Positions 11,681 to 24,694 are shown, counted from the stretch's first letter. The stretch is 64,000 nucleotides of DNA from Agrypnia vestita (GCA_016648135.1 JADDOH010011215.1:1-64000); one strand, 5' to 3'. The notes: generated by a model not told the origin, from the letters alone. Program-made: numbers and translations.

Positions 11681-12679
11681 CAATACAATTCAATATCAAT
11701 TAAATTAGAGGATATTACTATCTATTTTTAAATGATATAAGTATATAGTTATATATGAACAAAAGAAAAACGTTCCAAATAAGTAAACTATTCCAAAAAT
11801 TAATTATCGAAATGCCTTCCGGCACAGGACTATTTGTTTGCTTCTAAATTTGAAATTTAAAATTGCATGAAAATATTGCGTATATCGAAAGTATTTTAAT
11901 AACCAAAGTAAACTTAGCCAGGTCTCAAGAGGTATAAATGATAGTCACATGAAAAAATATGATAATTATTGCGCCGGCGCCTATACTTAACCTCAACAGT
12001 CCTACTTAACTGCAAATATATGAAGGCCTACTAAGAATTTTCGGAATTGCTTCACGTGTTATTTTCTTTTTTAACTACTATATATATGACGGAATAAATT
12101 TACATACTTTTGTGAAGCACTCCCCATGCGGTTTGCCTTAAACGGTACATAAAAATATAGTCATATTTAGATTTTATTTCGTACCTTTGTAAAAAATAGG
12201 CTGCAATTATTCAATTAACTATACAAGGTAACTCGCGTTTTTTCTGGGTAACACCATTTATTGCGAAAAACGTGAGATAATCTGGGCCAAAGAAAAATTT
12301 ATACACATTCTGATGCCAGCAAAATATAGACCAATAGTTTCTTAGTAACAAAGTTCTTAAATGAAAAAAGACTAACCCATAAAAACCAAGTTTTTATTTC
12401 GCTCCCCTTCTTTGTAAATTAAGTTTACCATCATGTAATTAAATAATTGATCAACTGAAAATGAAACATGTCTAGACAAATATCTATGTCAAAAATCTCT
12501 AAAAATATCTCTTTATTATTTGATTTCTCCCCAAAAAAAGTGTGCTGTCATCTGTGAACCAATTGTCATAAATGTTTGAAATTCGTAGTGAAGTACCTAT
12601 TATACCTACTGACGGAGTAATTCAAATTTTAAATATCCCGAGACGTTATCAGGCCGCCGTTGGTAGTAATCAAACTTTT
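11681..12679. other. AT-rich, nothing recognised
   Basis: No supported gene or shared repeat was noticed. Confidence 0.35.
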
Positions 12680-12901
12680 GTAATGATTCCAATTTGTAAA
12701 AATCATTAAAATTTCTAAAAATCCAAAATTATACTATAATTTTTTTTTCAACGAAAATTTGATAGATCTTCTTGATCGTCGCTACGAGTCTACTTGCAAA
12801 GTTTGGCTCGATTAGATCACGGGAAAAGGGTTAAAAATCGATCCAAAGTTTTTTCGTCAAGCAAACAAGCAAGCAGACGCCACGAGTTAAAAGAAAGGAA
12901 G
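12680..12901 (-). mobile_element. family S MITE, reversed and partial (Tc1/mariner-like)
   Basis: The reverse complement matches 24078-24240: GTCTGCTTGCTTG, a TCGATTTTTAACCC-like stretch and the GATCAAGAAGATCTATCAAA word. The right end reads AAAGGAAG followed by TA, a worn form of the AAAGGGAG end seen in the other copy. The left third is missing or too diverged to align by eye. Confidence 0.65.
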
Positions 12902-13868
12902 TAATAACAAAAGATGCGTGTAATAAAATAAAATAATACGTAATGTGAGAAACGGTAAAAAAAATAGCTTTGTATATGGTAAATAATATATCTATTCTTC
13001 TTCAAAAACTATATTTTAGTATACAATTGTATCCTGACGAAGGGGCCATGAGCTCCGAAATATGTTGATATTTTTCAATACAAAAGTGATGAAAACCAAG
13101 TTTATTTTTATTAATTATGTGAATAATATATGTTTTGTTTGCGGTTTTCGAGAGCACTAGTGTATGGCTCACATATATGTTCTAGATTCGAACGCGTATT
13201 TTGTTTATGATTTCGGCACGGTATCACATGCCAGGCTTTACCGTTCCTGAACGCGGAGGATATAAATCTCTCACCGTTATGCGAGTGACATTCATAAAAT
13301 ACGCGATCTAATCCAGAAGACATACGTATTTTTGCATAATGTATATAAATACGTACGTAGGTATTTTTTATACCACAGAATTATTTTCAAATACTTATTA
13401 TACTTACCATTGTCACACTAAAAATTTGAATATTTATTACATTAGATCCATACTCGTATATTATTTTACATATACCTACAACATATAATATTTTACATGA
13501 TGCCATGATATACAAAATATATTATTTTACATGGTGCCGAATATCGCTCGTCCATTTAGGAAACCTCGCCTTTTATATAATTTTATAAATAATTATGTAG
13601 TTAAATTATTTTTAATAAATAAGTCTAGCTTATAAGTGAAAATAGCAAGATATCAAGCCATCATTAAATATAATAATTATATGTATTTCGTTAATATATC
13701 CGAATACAGTTATTATTTAGTTGTTAGTGGTCTACCTTTGGGATCTAAGTTTTTTTATTATTTTTTTTTTAAATAGAGATGCGAACACGGAGTACATGTC
13801 GCATCAATGTACTTAATATTTTCAAAATAAGCTACATAAACGCTTAAGGTTAATTTGAAAATATTAAG
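12902..13868. other. AT-rich, nothing clear
   Basis: There are no supported genes. 13028-13062 contains CTGACGAAGGGGCCATGAGC, a style of word common in dispersed insect repeats, but no second copy lies in this window. Confidence 0.35.
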
Positions 13869-13872
13869 AATA

Positions 13873-13995
13873 GGTCATCATCAGGCTGATATAAGCCCTG
13901 ATGATGGACTCTGCAGCGGGACCCGAAAGGTCGGCCAGAAAGGTAATAAAAACACGCCATAATACTCCAGAAGATGCTAAGTGGCCGAGAAAACG
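13873..13995 (+). repeat. family F copy
   Basis: It contains CCTGATGATGGACTCTGCAG, GGTCGGCCAGAAAGGT and CGCCATAATACTCCAGAAGA, the ordered landmarks of family F (also 22559-22768 as an inverted pair, 57408-57510, and partial at 23724 and 41101). A small hairpin, TCATCATCAGGC against GCCCTGATGATGGA, opens it. The reverse frame encodes SGRPFGSRCRVHHQG, similar in every long copy. Confidence 0.7.
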
Positions 13996-16900
13996 TAAGA
14001 GCATTCATAAAGTAAAAACTAAAAAATAACATCATATTATGACAATCTCGTGATGAATATACTACCAAATCATCGAGGATACGTCATTCAAATACAATTC
14101 GTAAATTCTTTGGCAAAGAAAATAGCGAAGAAATGAAAACGTTCAAATTCCTAACCCACTTATGGTCCAGACGATTGAATACCCGCCTTGTGACTCAAAG
14201 GCCACCTTTCGTCCGTCGAAAGCGTGGTACTGTCTGGCCATGACTAACTCCGTAATTTTTAGTCTAATCATTATTCCAAGAATCGCGCGAACATTTTCCG
14301 GGAATTTTCAGGCATTTCCGATGAAAATCGGCAGGAATTCTCGACTATGCTAGCATGTAAGCGGTTTCTTAATCTCTGAGCCTACGCAATCGAACGTAAA
14401 ATGTGTTCGGATCTGCTGCTTTGCTTGACGTATTTTGAAAAGTCTGACGTTAGTTTTGTGTGTTCTATGATAAGATAAGTATACTTTGAATATAAGTGAC
14501 GTATTTTTTAGAGCCCACGATGCAAGAATGTTCAGTACATAAAAAAATATTAAAATACTGCAAACTTTCTACATTCCCACAAATCTCAAAAATGTGTCAA
14601 TATTGAATTTATTTAATTTAATAAATTTGTCGGATGGAGGTGTACATAAAATCTTATGAGTCTTAAAAAGATGAGAATGGTTGGCTATTTTTAATCAATT
14701 GAATCGTAACTAAGCAAAAGAATAAACCAATAATTTTTAGTAGACATTGTGTCTCAAAAACATCCAGTATTTGGACTATTTTTTACCATTCACTTCTTTT
14801 TCACCATTTAGTTAGACATGAATTAATCAATGGCCCCTTCTTAACACTCCAATACTCCAATATTAATCCTAATACGCATAGTAACACGTAAAAAACAAAC
14901 ATAAAATTACTTTTCACTATTATTATAAACATATTCATACCTATGTATTTACAGTTTTTAAATTACGCCACACGATAGCCAAAACTAAACATTTGTGATT
15001 TTACGAACAATGCTTTAATGTTATTACCTATATTTATTTTTTAAGTAATATTTCAAGTGATGTATTTCTTAATACTTAACTCTACATTTAAAATAAACCT
15101 GATGCAGAACCGCTATATTTATAAAGCCATTAACTACTACAATAATTAAACTATCGAGATACGCTGCATCAATAACTTTTCAGGGCAAATCAAAAAATTA
15201 AAACCTTCCTAAAATCAAACTTAAATTCATAAATCATTTAAACCTAAAGCTTTTTCAAAATACTTCATTATCAAATTACCTTTTATTACCGTATTATTAA
15301 ATGACTCGCATATGTAGCTATATATAGAATAAGAACTGAAGCTCCCTCATCAGATTCAAGAGCTACTCTTCACTGATGAGAAGCTGTCAATAAAAATGTC
15401 AATTTGTTTTGTTAATATATAAGAATTGTATTTGTACCATATATTAAATTAAATAAATAAAAATAAATAAATAAATGTGTACATAATGTTCATCCCCTTA
15501 TAAATTATTTTTTACTTAGCACACAATGAAAGCTACGTACATTCGTTTTGTGCACCTAATCTACTAGATGCGTGGTAATGATAGGCTAAACCGATTGTGT
15601 GATTGTGCGATTGGTATTCGGTATTCGACTGTAACTATGGTAAGAGAGATTTGACTATTTGTGGTGTAAGATGGATTCGCGTCCAATTGAGAAAAATCAG
15701 TTACTAATCATTGATATAATCACATACAGATCTCAAATAACGGTTACAAAATCATGGTTTAAACAACCATGATTAGTCCATAATGCCATTAATACGTAGT
15801 AGGAAATTATCTAAAGCCAATGTGAACACATTCTCACTTCAAGATATATGTAGGTTATCATTTTATTAATTATAAATATTTTTCATGTAAATGTAGTAGG
15901 ATATTATAACGAATCATTTTTTTATTTATTAAAAGATATGAGACCCGATTCTATGAGTATTACATTTTCATTTCCGTATATGTATATATGCACAATAATT
16001 AGATAATATAAAAAAATACATTACGAAATATATTAAGATAATTGAAAAAGTGAAAAATAGTTCAGTTATTTGTTATTTTTTATAATATTTGTCGTTTCTT
16101 CTTTAAATATGTGAAAATTTATTTGTCTTATCTGTTGTGTTATGTCATTACATAATTCGATTTTATTTTAGTATGATTGATGTGGTAGTTTCGAGATGTT
16201 CTAGTGTAAGTGTAGTGTGGATGGTTTTCATGAGTTTCTTGTAATTTGATGTCCCTGATTTTATTTCATTATTTACTAGTTTATGTATACGTTTTAGGGT
16301 TTCCATCATTGTTAAGTTACTGATTGAGTTGTTGTTTTGTTTGGTAATTTCTTCAGTTGCAGTCATACAGTTCAAGTTGTAAATAATTTTTATTATTTTA
16401 TTTTGCTGTATTTGTTGTCTGTTTAGATCTGCTTATTTTCCCGAAAGGTATCATGTGTCTTATTTTTTTCTTTACATAATATGCTTCATACATGATAATT
16501 TTAATGTTATATGAAAAATAAATAATAATAAATAAATTTTGTAATTCTAGTACTATATTTTGTTTTACATTGCAGTTTTCCAATTTCGTACAAAGAAGTG
16601 GTGCTTTAGGCAAGATGCAATCAATTTAATGTTTCCTATCGTGAAACTATTGACATGTTCATAATGACATATTACGATTTTCATTCTTTTCAATTATTTT
16701 AAAATGCAAATCACAGGTGTAAAGGTACCAGGTACCGTGCACGTACTTTACCCAGGAAATAGGATCTGGGGAAGTCCCTCGTTAGTTCACTTTTACATTA
16801 TTTAAACAGTACCGTAAAAAATGACGATTACTGTTGGTCTTTTATGTGAATAGTGATAATAAAACACAATACTGCGGCATCCGTGTGGAAGTGTTACACA

Positions 16901-18404
16901 TGCAGGCAGCGTGCATAACAAAGTTATTCTTCAAAGTAGATAAGAAAGATTTTATGTTTTTATGTATTATCTATTTTTCATCGGAGTAACGATATGACGT
17001 TAGCAAAACGGTTACTCATTGCAAATATATATAAATATAGCTACTTAGCAGGTATCCACTGTTGGTTTTTCCATTGGCAAAAATGACATTAGGAAGATAT
17101 GATTTTTTTTAGTAAATGTTACTTTTTATCCTATTAGTATGATGATTAATTACACAAGTGTTTTTCAAACCGTGTGCCACGAGTGTTCTCCTAGTTTATC
17201 ACCAATTTTTTTAAAGTTTTACTTTTTAAAAATATAATATGTAAATAATAGCACAAATATTTTTATTAATCCATACCCAGAAAATCGGCTGACAGATTTG
17301 TTGCTATCCAGGCACAATTTGCAAAATACAAAATACGATAGGAAAAAATATCACTTTTGGGAAAGATTAGACTGTTCACTAATTGCTGAATCATGTAAAA
17401 AAGTCGGTAAATAATTATTTTATCGTCCCTCAATTATTTATTTAATTTGTATATGTAGACTGGCATGCTGGCATGAAGAAAAAATCAACAATTGTTAGTG
17501 CTGCAAAATAAATGTGTGAGAATATTGAGAAGATACAACATGCGATCAATAAGTTGTTAAAATAACTTAATATGTTAATCGTTAAACTCAAAATATATTT
17601 CATTGTTATGCTATTTATTATTTATTTACTATAAAAATATTGACAGAATTAATAAAAAATATGCAAATCAACATGGTAGGTATATAGTATAGATAATTAA
17701 TTCCCGTTACAACGTTCACAATGATTATCTATTATTAAAGAGAAAAAACTATAAAGTTTGTTAATTTATTTTGTATTGTGTAACGACTGTTAGATAGTAC
17801 CTTTTTAATAATTCGCGAAAATTCATTGTCTGGATTTAACAACAGATCTTGAGTAAGTAACATAAGGAAAATACACATCAAATCATACTCATTTCCTTAA
17901 TTTGAATGATAGATGAATACGAAATACCATAAATTGATTTGTAATAGTTAATCTCTCAATTATGTTTGAAAAAATGATGTATGACGATTTATACGTTAGC
18001 CACTGTACATCTGTGAATACTATCAAACATTATGACCGAATTGAAAATAATTCTTTCGCACTTTGGGTAAGTTGCGAGTACAGAGGGAGACAATGTGAAG
18101 AATTGGTACTGGGAATGTACAAGGATGGAGGATGAGAGATAGACAACCAAGGTCGCGAAGAGAAAAATCTTGCACTCCGGGCTGTAGAAGCAGGACAAAG
18201 GATCACCTACACATCGACTAAGAAAGATAGAGATAACTATTATTATTAGTAACTATTACGCAGTTTTTTTTTTTACAATTTATATACAAAAAAAAAATAC
18301 AATAATATTTATTACACAATTGTGTTATTCATAGTACTTTGAATTACTATATATAATAATTTACATTTAATTATATTGCATTATATTATATATCTAGGAT
18401 GAAG
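13996..18404. other. AT-rich, no supported gene
   Basis: Within this stretch 14160-14460 is less AT-rich and has a 63-codon frame starting at 14162, but no recognisable domain. 15438-15475 is an AAAT/AAATA run that could be the tail of an eroded retroelement. 16163-16613 has two minus-strand frames of about 70 codons, both low-complexity in residues and without known motifs. Small palindromes occur, for example at 15752-15778. Confidence 0.35.
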
Positions 18405-18905
18405 TAGTGGAGTGAAACGTCTTTGACTTTGAAGGTAATGGTGTCTACTTTAGTTCATTGAGATGTTTTCTCAATTTGTTCTTCAATTGTTCTATATCCT
18501 GTATATTTCTCATTTCGATTGAAAGATTGTAAAAAAAATTTCATGCCTGAGTATATGAAACCTTGTTGATATTTTTTTGTATTGCATTTTGGGATTTTAA
18601 AATTGTCTCTTAATCTTGGTGATGTGTTCTTTCGAACTTTGACTGTTCGTTTTCTTTGATAAGTTGCATAATTGATACTGTTTTGTGTATAGATTCCACT
18701 TTGGGACTGGAAATATTTTGAATAGTGTTTGTGTGGGGAGTGTTGATTTTTTTTTAAAGTATGACTTTAATAATTGTTCTCTGAATTACTTTAATTCAAT
18801 CTATTACATTATTATAAGTTCCACCCCACCCTATTATTCCATATTGGAGTAGTGAATGGACAGTTGCATAGTATACTTTTAAATTATGCAGTTATGCAGA
18901 AGGCG
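18405..18905 (-). mobile_element. Jockey-like LINE remnant, C-terminal reverse transcriptase
   Basis: On the minus strand from about 18900 downward, broken frames read ATVHSLLQYGIIGWGGTYNN, then IKVIQRTIIKVI and, further on, LRDNFKIP and EQLKNKLRKHLNELK. This is the order expected in the thumb and C-terminal part of Jockey-type reverse transcriptases (LxYGIxxWGG, QxxIxKxI, the closing K(L/I)RKHL). A stop in the IKVIQ region and frameshifts near the end inactivate it. A related fragment, sharing the IKVI segment, lies at 61895-62145. Confidence 0.8.
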
Positions 18906-19735
18906 TCCAACCCAACCCAACCATAGAGATAACTATTATTATAGTAACTAATAAGCAGCTATGCAGAGAGCATCCAACTCAAAAACAAGGAACTGAAAAA
19001 ATGGTCTCTAAAAATTAATTAACTTTTATTTACGAAGATGTGGCGCGTTTTACAGGTTGGATTCTTTCTACAAAATGTTTATATGTACGAAAAACAGTAT
19101 TTATTTTTTCTAAGTGGATTTTTGCGTGGGTTCTGTGTTTTGAATTTGGTAAAGCATGAAGTAAAAATTTTTATCTGAGGCGTTGAAAACGTTCAACCTT
19201 CTTTGATGTTTTCTACAAAATTATTATCGTACAGTAACAGCAGAATTAAAATGTTGCATAATGCGTCCATACTACATGGATGTTTTTTATAAATTTGAAG
19301 CCGCACAAAATAGTGAAATAATTTTTTTTGAGTTTGAGTTAATTTAACGGTGATGGCCGTGATCTCGATTAGAATAATACTTTTAATAATAATAATAATA
19401 ATAAAGTTTTCAACACGTAGGGATATCGTATTCAGCTGTTCAAACCCGTACACAACTCATTTTTAGCATTTTGTGATTTGGATGCTTTCTGCATAACTAC
19501 GCCTAGTTATGAGTCAATTCAATTGTTTCTGCTTTTTGCATTTCTCTTCTTCTTTCTTACAAATATTTATTTATTTGTTTATTTGGAAATATTAACAGAT
19601 ATAAGAAAATGATATATATAAATATATGAGAGTGTAAATAGTAGTAATTAACATATTAACTTATATCCTAACATATCTCACATATCTTCGAATATGCCAT
19701 GTTGTTAATTGTAAATCAATTTTTCTTTACAAAAT
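18906..19735. other. AT-rich; short AAT microsatellite
   Basis: 19383-19404 is an ATA/AAT run of about seven units. No gene is recognised; an 86-codon minus frame over 19193-19453 translates part of the microsatellite and is discounted. Confidence 0.4.
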
Positions 19736-19739
19736 TTTG

Positions 19740-20110
19740 ATAAATATATAGCTTTATTTGGAAATAGTTGGAACGAGATTAAACAAGAGAGGCGCGTCGA
19801 TGATTTGCAGGAAGCGTTTTGGCCATTGCTCCATCTGCCCTCACCTTGCTAAAATCCATCTCCTAGATTCTCCAATGTGTGGATGCCGACAAGAGGAGGA
19901 GGATCTGAAAGGCATATTTTTTAACTACCCCATGACTTTCCCAACAATTATTTAGTTATTGTTTGCAAGATGTCGTTATGCAATTTTGAAAGTTCTGATT
20001 AATTTCTTAAAAGTTGATTGCTTCCTTTGTAAATTCTCTGCTTGCAGTAGGTAATCAGAGTATACATATATAAATAAACTGTATGTATGTATGTATGCTT
20101 GTATGAATTT
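19740..20110 (+). mobile_element. LINE 3' end with RNase H/C-terminal zinc-type motif
   Basis: The frame from 19758 to 19955 contains RFGHCSICPHLAKIHLLDSP, then MCGCRQEEEDLKGIFFNYP. This matches the common end of LINE polyproteins with a GHxxxxxHLxKIxLxxSPxCxC...HIFFxCP layout, here with the last His and Cys of HIFFxCP replaced (GIFFNYP). A GTAT run at 20081-20097 forms the tail. 5'-truncated, non-functional copy. Confidence 0.75.
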
Positions 20111-20540
20111 TAATGTACGAGGTCTTTGATTTATTGGTCAGCAATAACACCCTTTTACTGTGTGATAAGCTGGAAAATTATTTTTAAAACATTCACTAGA
20201 ATGTTCGCACTTTAAAATGATCACTTGAAAAATCGGATTAGTCGGAAAGTCGCCCGCTGATCGAGTTTTAACTTTATCTTGACTGGGGCGCGGTGTCGAG
20301 CTATACGCCACAGCCACGCCGCCCCACGCCCAGCCAGTGCCTGGAAACTTCGGATTACTTCCACACTTCTAGATTATTATAATGTTCTGGAAGCCCTCGG
20401 AGGCTTCTTTTTTATCGTAACAATATGATCGTATGATTATCTCTGTTAATAACCCTGTTTGGAATCAGATATTGTAAAATGCAAACACCCCCCATTTTGT
20501 TGTGTGTTTACTTCTTTCATTTCGTAGGATTTATATGATC
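20111..20540. other. AT-rich with a GC-rich patch at 20265-20345
   Basis: The patch contains GGGGCGCGGTGTCGAGC and CCACGCCGCCCCACGCCC. It is followed by ATAATGTTCTGGAAGCCCTC, loosely like the TTCTAGAA words of family X, so it may be a diverged repeat. No gene is seen. Confidence 0.3.
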
Positions 20541-20820
20541 ACTAGCTGTTACCCGCAAAAAATGACGGAACATTGGTTCGCGTCTTTGCTAAACCCTAGT
20601 ATATATTTATAGTATCTTTTTGGCAGTCCGCAGAGAGGCAGCGGTAGCAATATGTCTATCTTTGCCGCCTTCGGGTTCGCTGACCCGAGATTCAAGCCTC
20701 ATCTCCAGCCGTTTAATTTGTTTTAGCCGTGAATTCGATCTAAAATACGGAAGTTACACGAAGTTACGGAGACAGACATACAGACAGACAAACATGAGAC
20801 ATCATTAATGTAATTTTTTA
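20541..20820 (+). repeat. family Y interspersed copy
   Basis: It starts ACTAGCTGTTACCCGC, continues AAAAAATGACGGAACATTGG and TCCGCAGAGAGGC, then TTTAGCCGTGAATTCGA, and ends with a GACAGACA-rich tail. It is the same family as 42028-42298 and the interrupted copy 34859-35625. A 62-codon frame inside is not conserved between copies. Confidence 0.75.
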
Positions 20821-22469
20821 TGATATTTTCCTCGCAATTAATCTAGTGTTATATTTTATTATTAATAATATATGTTATATTTTAAGGAAAGCCAGTTTCA
20901 AAAAAAATGTTACTGCATCGCTATGATAAAATTTTGTGGTGGCACATTTAAAAAATTCATTAACCTACAAATTTTGATACCAGATTTACAATTTTTGGAA
21001 ATAATCCATTGATCGTTGACACATATTCACTCTAATCAGTGAAAATATACCTAACGTTCAAAAAGGTTCTCAAAAATAATCACCCTATTTTTTATACAAG
21101 TCACTTCAACGCGAGGATAATTTATATGCGTTTTGACTTTGTAGATACTTCTTAGAATAAATTCGATGTAACTACACGAGCAAACGAAGGTTTTAGAATT
21201 TAATAAATTTATTTTAAAAAATTAAATTTTGGTGCAAATCTGCCCAAATCTGCAAGCAATCCATAAATTGCTTAAACAAATTAACTCAACAAAAAACTGT
21301 TTTGATCCCGTGTAAACCATATTTCATATTAATACCAAATTATACAAAACAACTTTTTAATTAAAAGACAGACAAATTAAGAAGTAATAAAAGATTTAAA
21401 AAATATATATTGTCAAATATCATTTGCCTCGTGTTTTTATAATTTATTATTATTCAAACATGATAAAATTATTATAAATCTAATAATGCCGCGTGATTAA
21501 ATCATTAGATATTTATTATATTTCCAACGCTCATTAGGCAATAAGGCTACAAATATCCATGTTTATATTTAGATGACACAGTCATTTTGACATATAAATA
21601 CTTGCAATATCAAAACCAATTACAATAGATGCTCAATGTAATAATAAATTTGCATATTAAATCAGATACTGCTTCTCAGATTAATTTTTCTTATTTTCCT
21701 ACGACCATTGTCATCTAGCGGCGAATGCGCGAAGCATTTTACAAAATTTCCGCAACGTCACTGATCCAAAGGTTATGTTCGCTTCCACGTAAATCCGGTC
21801 TCGTTTACTGGGAACGCGTAGGTATCCGGTTTTGTGACATCACGGATTGTGAGTAGCGTCACAGACCCGAGTACGTAATAATGCCTATTGTACGTGCAAT
21901 AAAATATGTTGATAGTTTATTTAAACAAGATAGGACAGTAAAGCCTATTTTTAAATGCCGCTTTGCGGTACCTTTACAGTCGTGCGTGGATTGCATAATT
22001 TTTGACGAAATTAAAGTTAATAGCTTTGAAATATTGACTTTTGACAGGTGACGATTTGTTTCGCACAGGTGAAATATTTAAATGAAAACATTACACGGAC
22101 GTGCAGGGAAACGTCCTGTGAATTTTCAAGTGTTTGAATAATAATTATATCAAAAATTCTTAACTTATATTATATTAAACAAAGCTTTGCTGCACTAGCA
22201 AAACGAAATCGACTTTAGTAGACTACCTTTTTCATGGCCGTTGCGTGGCCGAATGGTGGTTACAAGGCGGCCACAAGTATGATATTTTTTGAATTCGAGA
22301 AATACTAATTGAATCTATTGTGTCGTTTACCTGATGTACAAGTCCTTTAGAATCTAATTGCTATGGTAGAGCATACACATAATACTAAAAAGTAGTTGCA
22401 GATAATAATAAATTTATTCAATTTAAAATCTGTCGATGTATAAATAGCACATCACTGTACACATTAATG
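20821..22469. other. no supported gene; moderate-GC patch 21700-22110
   Basis: The patch has words such as GTCATCTAGCGGCGAATGCG and ACATCACGGATTGTGAGTAG but no long frame. 'ATCTAGCGGCGAA'-like wording also occurs at 25788, a motif widespread in insect repeats. The remainder is AT-rich. Confidence 0.35.
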
Positions 22470-22924
22470 CAGAGTGTCTCTTTTTAGCTTGCAGAAAAAA
22501 CTTTGCAGGTGGATTCGCGTCTTGATAAAGATTCAAAAATGTTCAAGCAACCGTAACCCAGCTAATCTTCTGGTTTGTGTCTTCTGGGGTATTATGCCAT
22601 GTTATTACGACCTTTCTGGCCGACGTTTCGGATCCTATCGCAGGGTCCATCATAAGGGCTGGGCTGCCTGATGATGAACCCTGCAATGGGATCCGAAACG
22701 TCGGCCAGAAAGATCGTAATAATACGGCATAATACCCCGAAGACTCAAACCAGAAGATTCTGAGTGGCCTAAGAACATTCATAACCTAAATAAAATGATA
22801 AAAACCATGTTAAAAAAATCTTTTTTTCAAATTTTGCAAGGTTTTTATCATTTTTTTCGACTTGTACCTATTACTTCGAACGAATATTTTGTAATCGATA
22901 TAAGTTAAGTTAATAGACACTCTG
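22470..22924. mobile_element. family G fold-back element, interrupted by family F pair
   Basis: The ends read CAGAGTGTCTC on the left and AGACACTCTG on the right, exact inverted repeats for 10 bp. The centre has AAAATGATAAAAACC facing GGTTTTTATCATTTTTT. Other copies are at 37027-37510, 48187-48633 and 58231-58460. Non-coding. A family F inverted pair (22559-22768) sits inside the left half and must be younger than this copy. Confidence 0.7.
22559..22768. mobile_element. family F inverted pair, ~95-bp arms
   Basis: Arms 22559-22653 and 22671-22768 are reverse complements with about 10% mismatch by eye, separated by a 17-bp loop. Landmarks are TTCTGGCCGACGTTTCGGAT in one arm and CCGAAACGTCGGCCAGAAAG in the other. 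Both arms read through in the frame that encodes DLSGRRFGS. This is the only complete inverted form in the window; the other F copies are single arms. Confidence 0.8.
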
Positions 22925-23431
22925 TATAAACAAATGTATATGTTATATTTTATTACAAGAACATTTTTAATCATTTATACAAAAAACTCTGCAAAGAACA
23001 GTCTTCATGCAAAAAGAAAACATTTTAAAAATGTATGTGTTTTGAAATTCAACATGAAAGTAATGTAAGTCATTAAGAAGGCGCATAATATTTTTTGCAA
23101 GTCATGGTGAGAGATCGCTTTATTGCGGTATCCGGTTCTTAAGGAACGAGAATACCTATACGGCCTTGTTTCATGGTATTAGTCAAAGCGCCTTGGAAAA
23201 TCTGGTACGACCCACTAACCAAGAAACTTTGATACCATAATGACGTACAATACCATCCTTAACTTCGCAGAAAAACGCAGGCGAAGCAAAAGTTCCCTGA
23301 TCCATCGTCACTCCGAGTTAAAATGTCGTTATTTTTAACTTAACCAGAAATATCTATCTATGATTGTACGTACATATTCTCATGGTTTCAGGGCCATACA
23401 GACTATTCTGTGTAAAATTTTCCGTATGTGT
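22925..23431. other. nothing recognised
   Basis: Slightly GC-richer around 23100-23340, without a long frame or shared repeat. Confidence 0.3.
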
Positions 23432-23670
23432 GGAATAAAAGCAAAGGCAGCATTAAAAAAATGTTTCGAATGCAGTCATCAAGGATTACTGATTTAAAAT
23501 GTACTGAATTCTAGATTTTATGTACCTATCTATCCTTCCAAAATCATGTTCCCCATAAATTTATAGGCTATGTTTCCTATAAATCTACAGATTCAATGCA
23601 GTACATCATAAATTAGTAATCCTTGATGACTGCATTAAATTTTTTTTTGAAATTCTGCATTTGCTTCTAT
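23432..23670. mobile_element. fold-back element with ~95-bp arms
   Basis: Arms 23432-23527 and 23578-23670 are imperfect reverse complements; the best part is ATGCAGTCATCAAGGATTAC against GTAATCCTTGATGACTGCAT. Similarity may continue outward to about 23410 and 23695. Non-coding; target duplication not clear. Confidence 0.7.
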
Positions 23671-23723
23671 ACACAACATATGTCACCGACCATTCTGTCC
23701 ATCATTTTCATTTAAGCGTCTGC

Positions 23724-23770
23724 GACATCAGTCCTAATGATGGACCCTGCAATATGATCTGAATCTGACA
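23724..23770 (+). repeat. partial family F copy
   Basis: GACATCAGTCCTAATGATGG followed by ACCCTGCAATATGATCTGA matches the inner end of F arms, then similarity stops. Confidence 0.5.
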
Positions 23771-23979
23771 TTTTTTACTCTTTAGTATAATCAACTTCAG
23801 ATCAAATCGGTGCTTTTCTACCTATAAATACGTTGGCTGTCACCAGAGATGCCTGATTCCCGAGACTTGCTTAAACCAAATTATTTTTATGTAGGTACCT
23901 AAACTTCGCCTAAATATATTTTATTCGGAATTTTATTTCATTCTTATCTCATAACTGCAGTCATATAAAATATCATATA

Positions 23980-24665
23980 TGTGCCCGCGAAGCCGCAGGG
24001 ACAGCTATTATTAGTAACATTTAGTCATATTTTATTAATTTGTGTATTAAAATTAACATAGATATATGTCGTTTTTACTCCCTTTATATTAAATCGTGGC
24101 GTCTGCTTGCTTGCTTGACGAAAAAACTTTGGATCGATTTTTAAACCTTTTCCCGTGATCAAATCGAGCTGAAATTCTGCAAGTAGACTCGTGGCGACGA
24201 TCAAGAAGATCTATCAAATTTTCGTTAATATAATAATAATTATAGTATAACTTTGGATTTTTCAAATTTTTAATGGTTTTTTCATACAATTCAGTAAGTT
24301 GTATGGAGATTCCGATGCATACGGTAGACACGAAACCCGAAAATGAGAAAGGGAGTATTGTAAAAACTTGTTTTTTATGTGTTACTTTTTTAACAGAACT
24401 TTTTAAGTTCTACAACTTCTATACAGTATTTAAATATCTCTTACTGTAATGCAGCCTTCGTAAAAAACACATAGCTCGACCATTTCTTCGTCGACTTTAG
24501 GTATCACGAAAATCTCTTTTATTTTAACGGGATAATATATAACGATATAACCTATATCCACCCAGTTCATTCTAAATATTGGTAAAAGAATTTTTGAAAT
24601 CGGATCTGTTGTTTCGGAGATTACCTCCTTACAAACTTTACTTCTTTATATTATATTAGTATAGA
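23980..24665 (+). repeat. family Z copy interrupted by an S MITE
   Basis: The left part 23980-24075 and right part 24389-24665 align with 7519-7931. Similarity breaks at ATGTCGT and resumes at the TTAAGTTCTACAACTTCT word. The gap corresponds closely to the S element 24078-24355 plus a few bases. Non-coding. Confidence 0.7.
24078..24355. mobile_element. family S MITE, 278 bp, TA target duplication
   Basis: It begins CTCCCTTT and ends AAAGGGAG, each flanked by TA, which is the target duplication expected of Tc1/mariner-type transposition. The interior is AT-rich without a real gene; an 80-codon frame is chance. It lies inside a family Z copy, so it is younger than that copy. A reversed partial copy is at 12680-12901. 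Confidence 0.8.
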
Positions 24666-24694
24666 TATGGATGTACACATACCCACATTACACA

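Noticed and set aside
14162..14353. 63-codon frame in a less AT-rich patch
   Set aside because: No domain, no conserved partner and no splice context; too short to support.
18061..18240. LINE-like words (ATGGAGGATGAGAGATAGAC)
   Set aside because: No ordered set of reverse transcriptase C-terminal motifs could be read in any frame.
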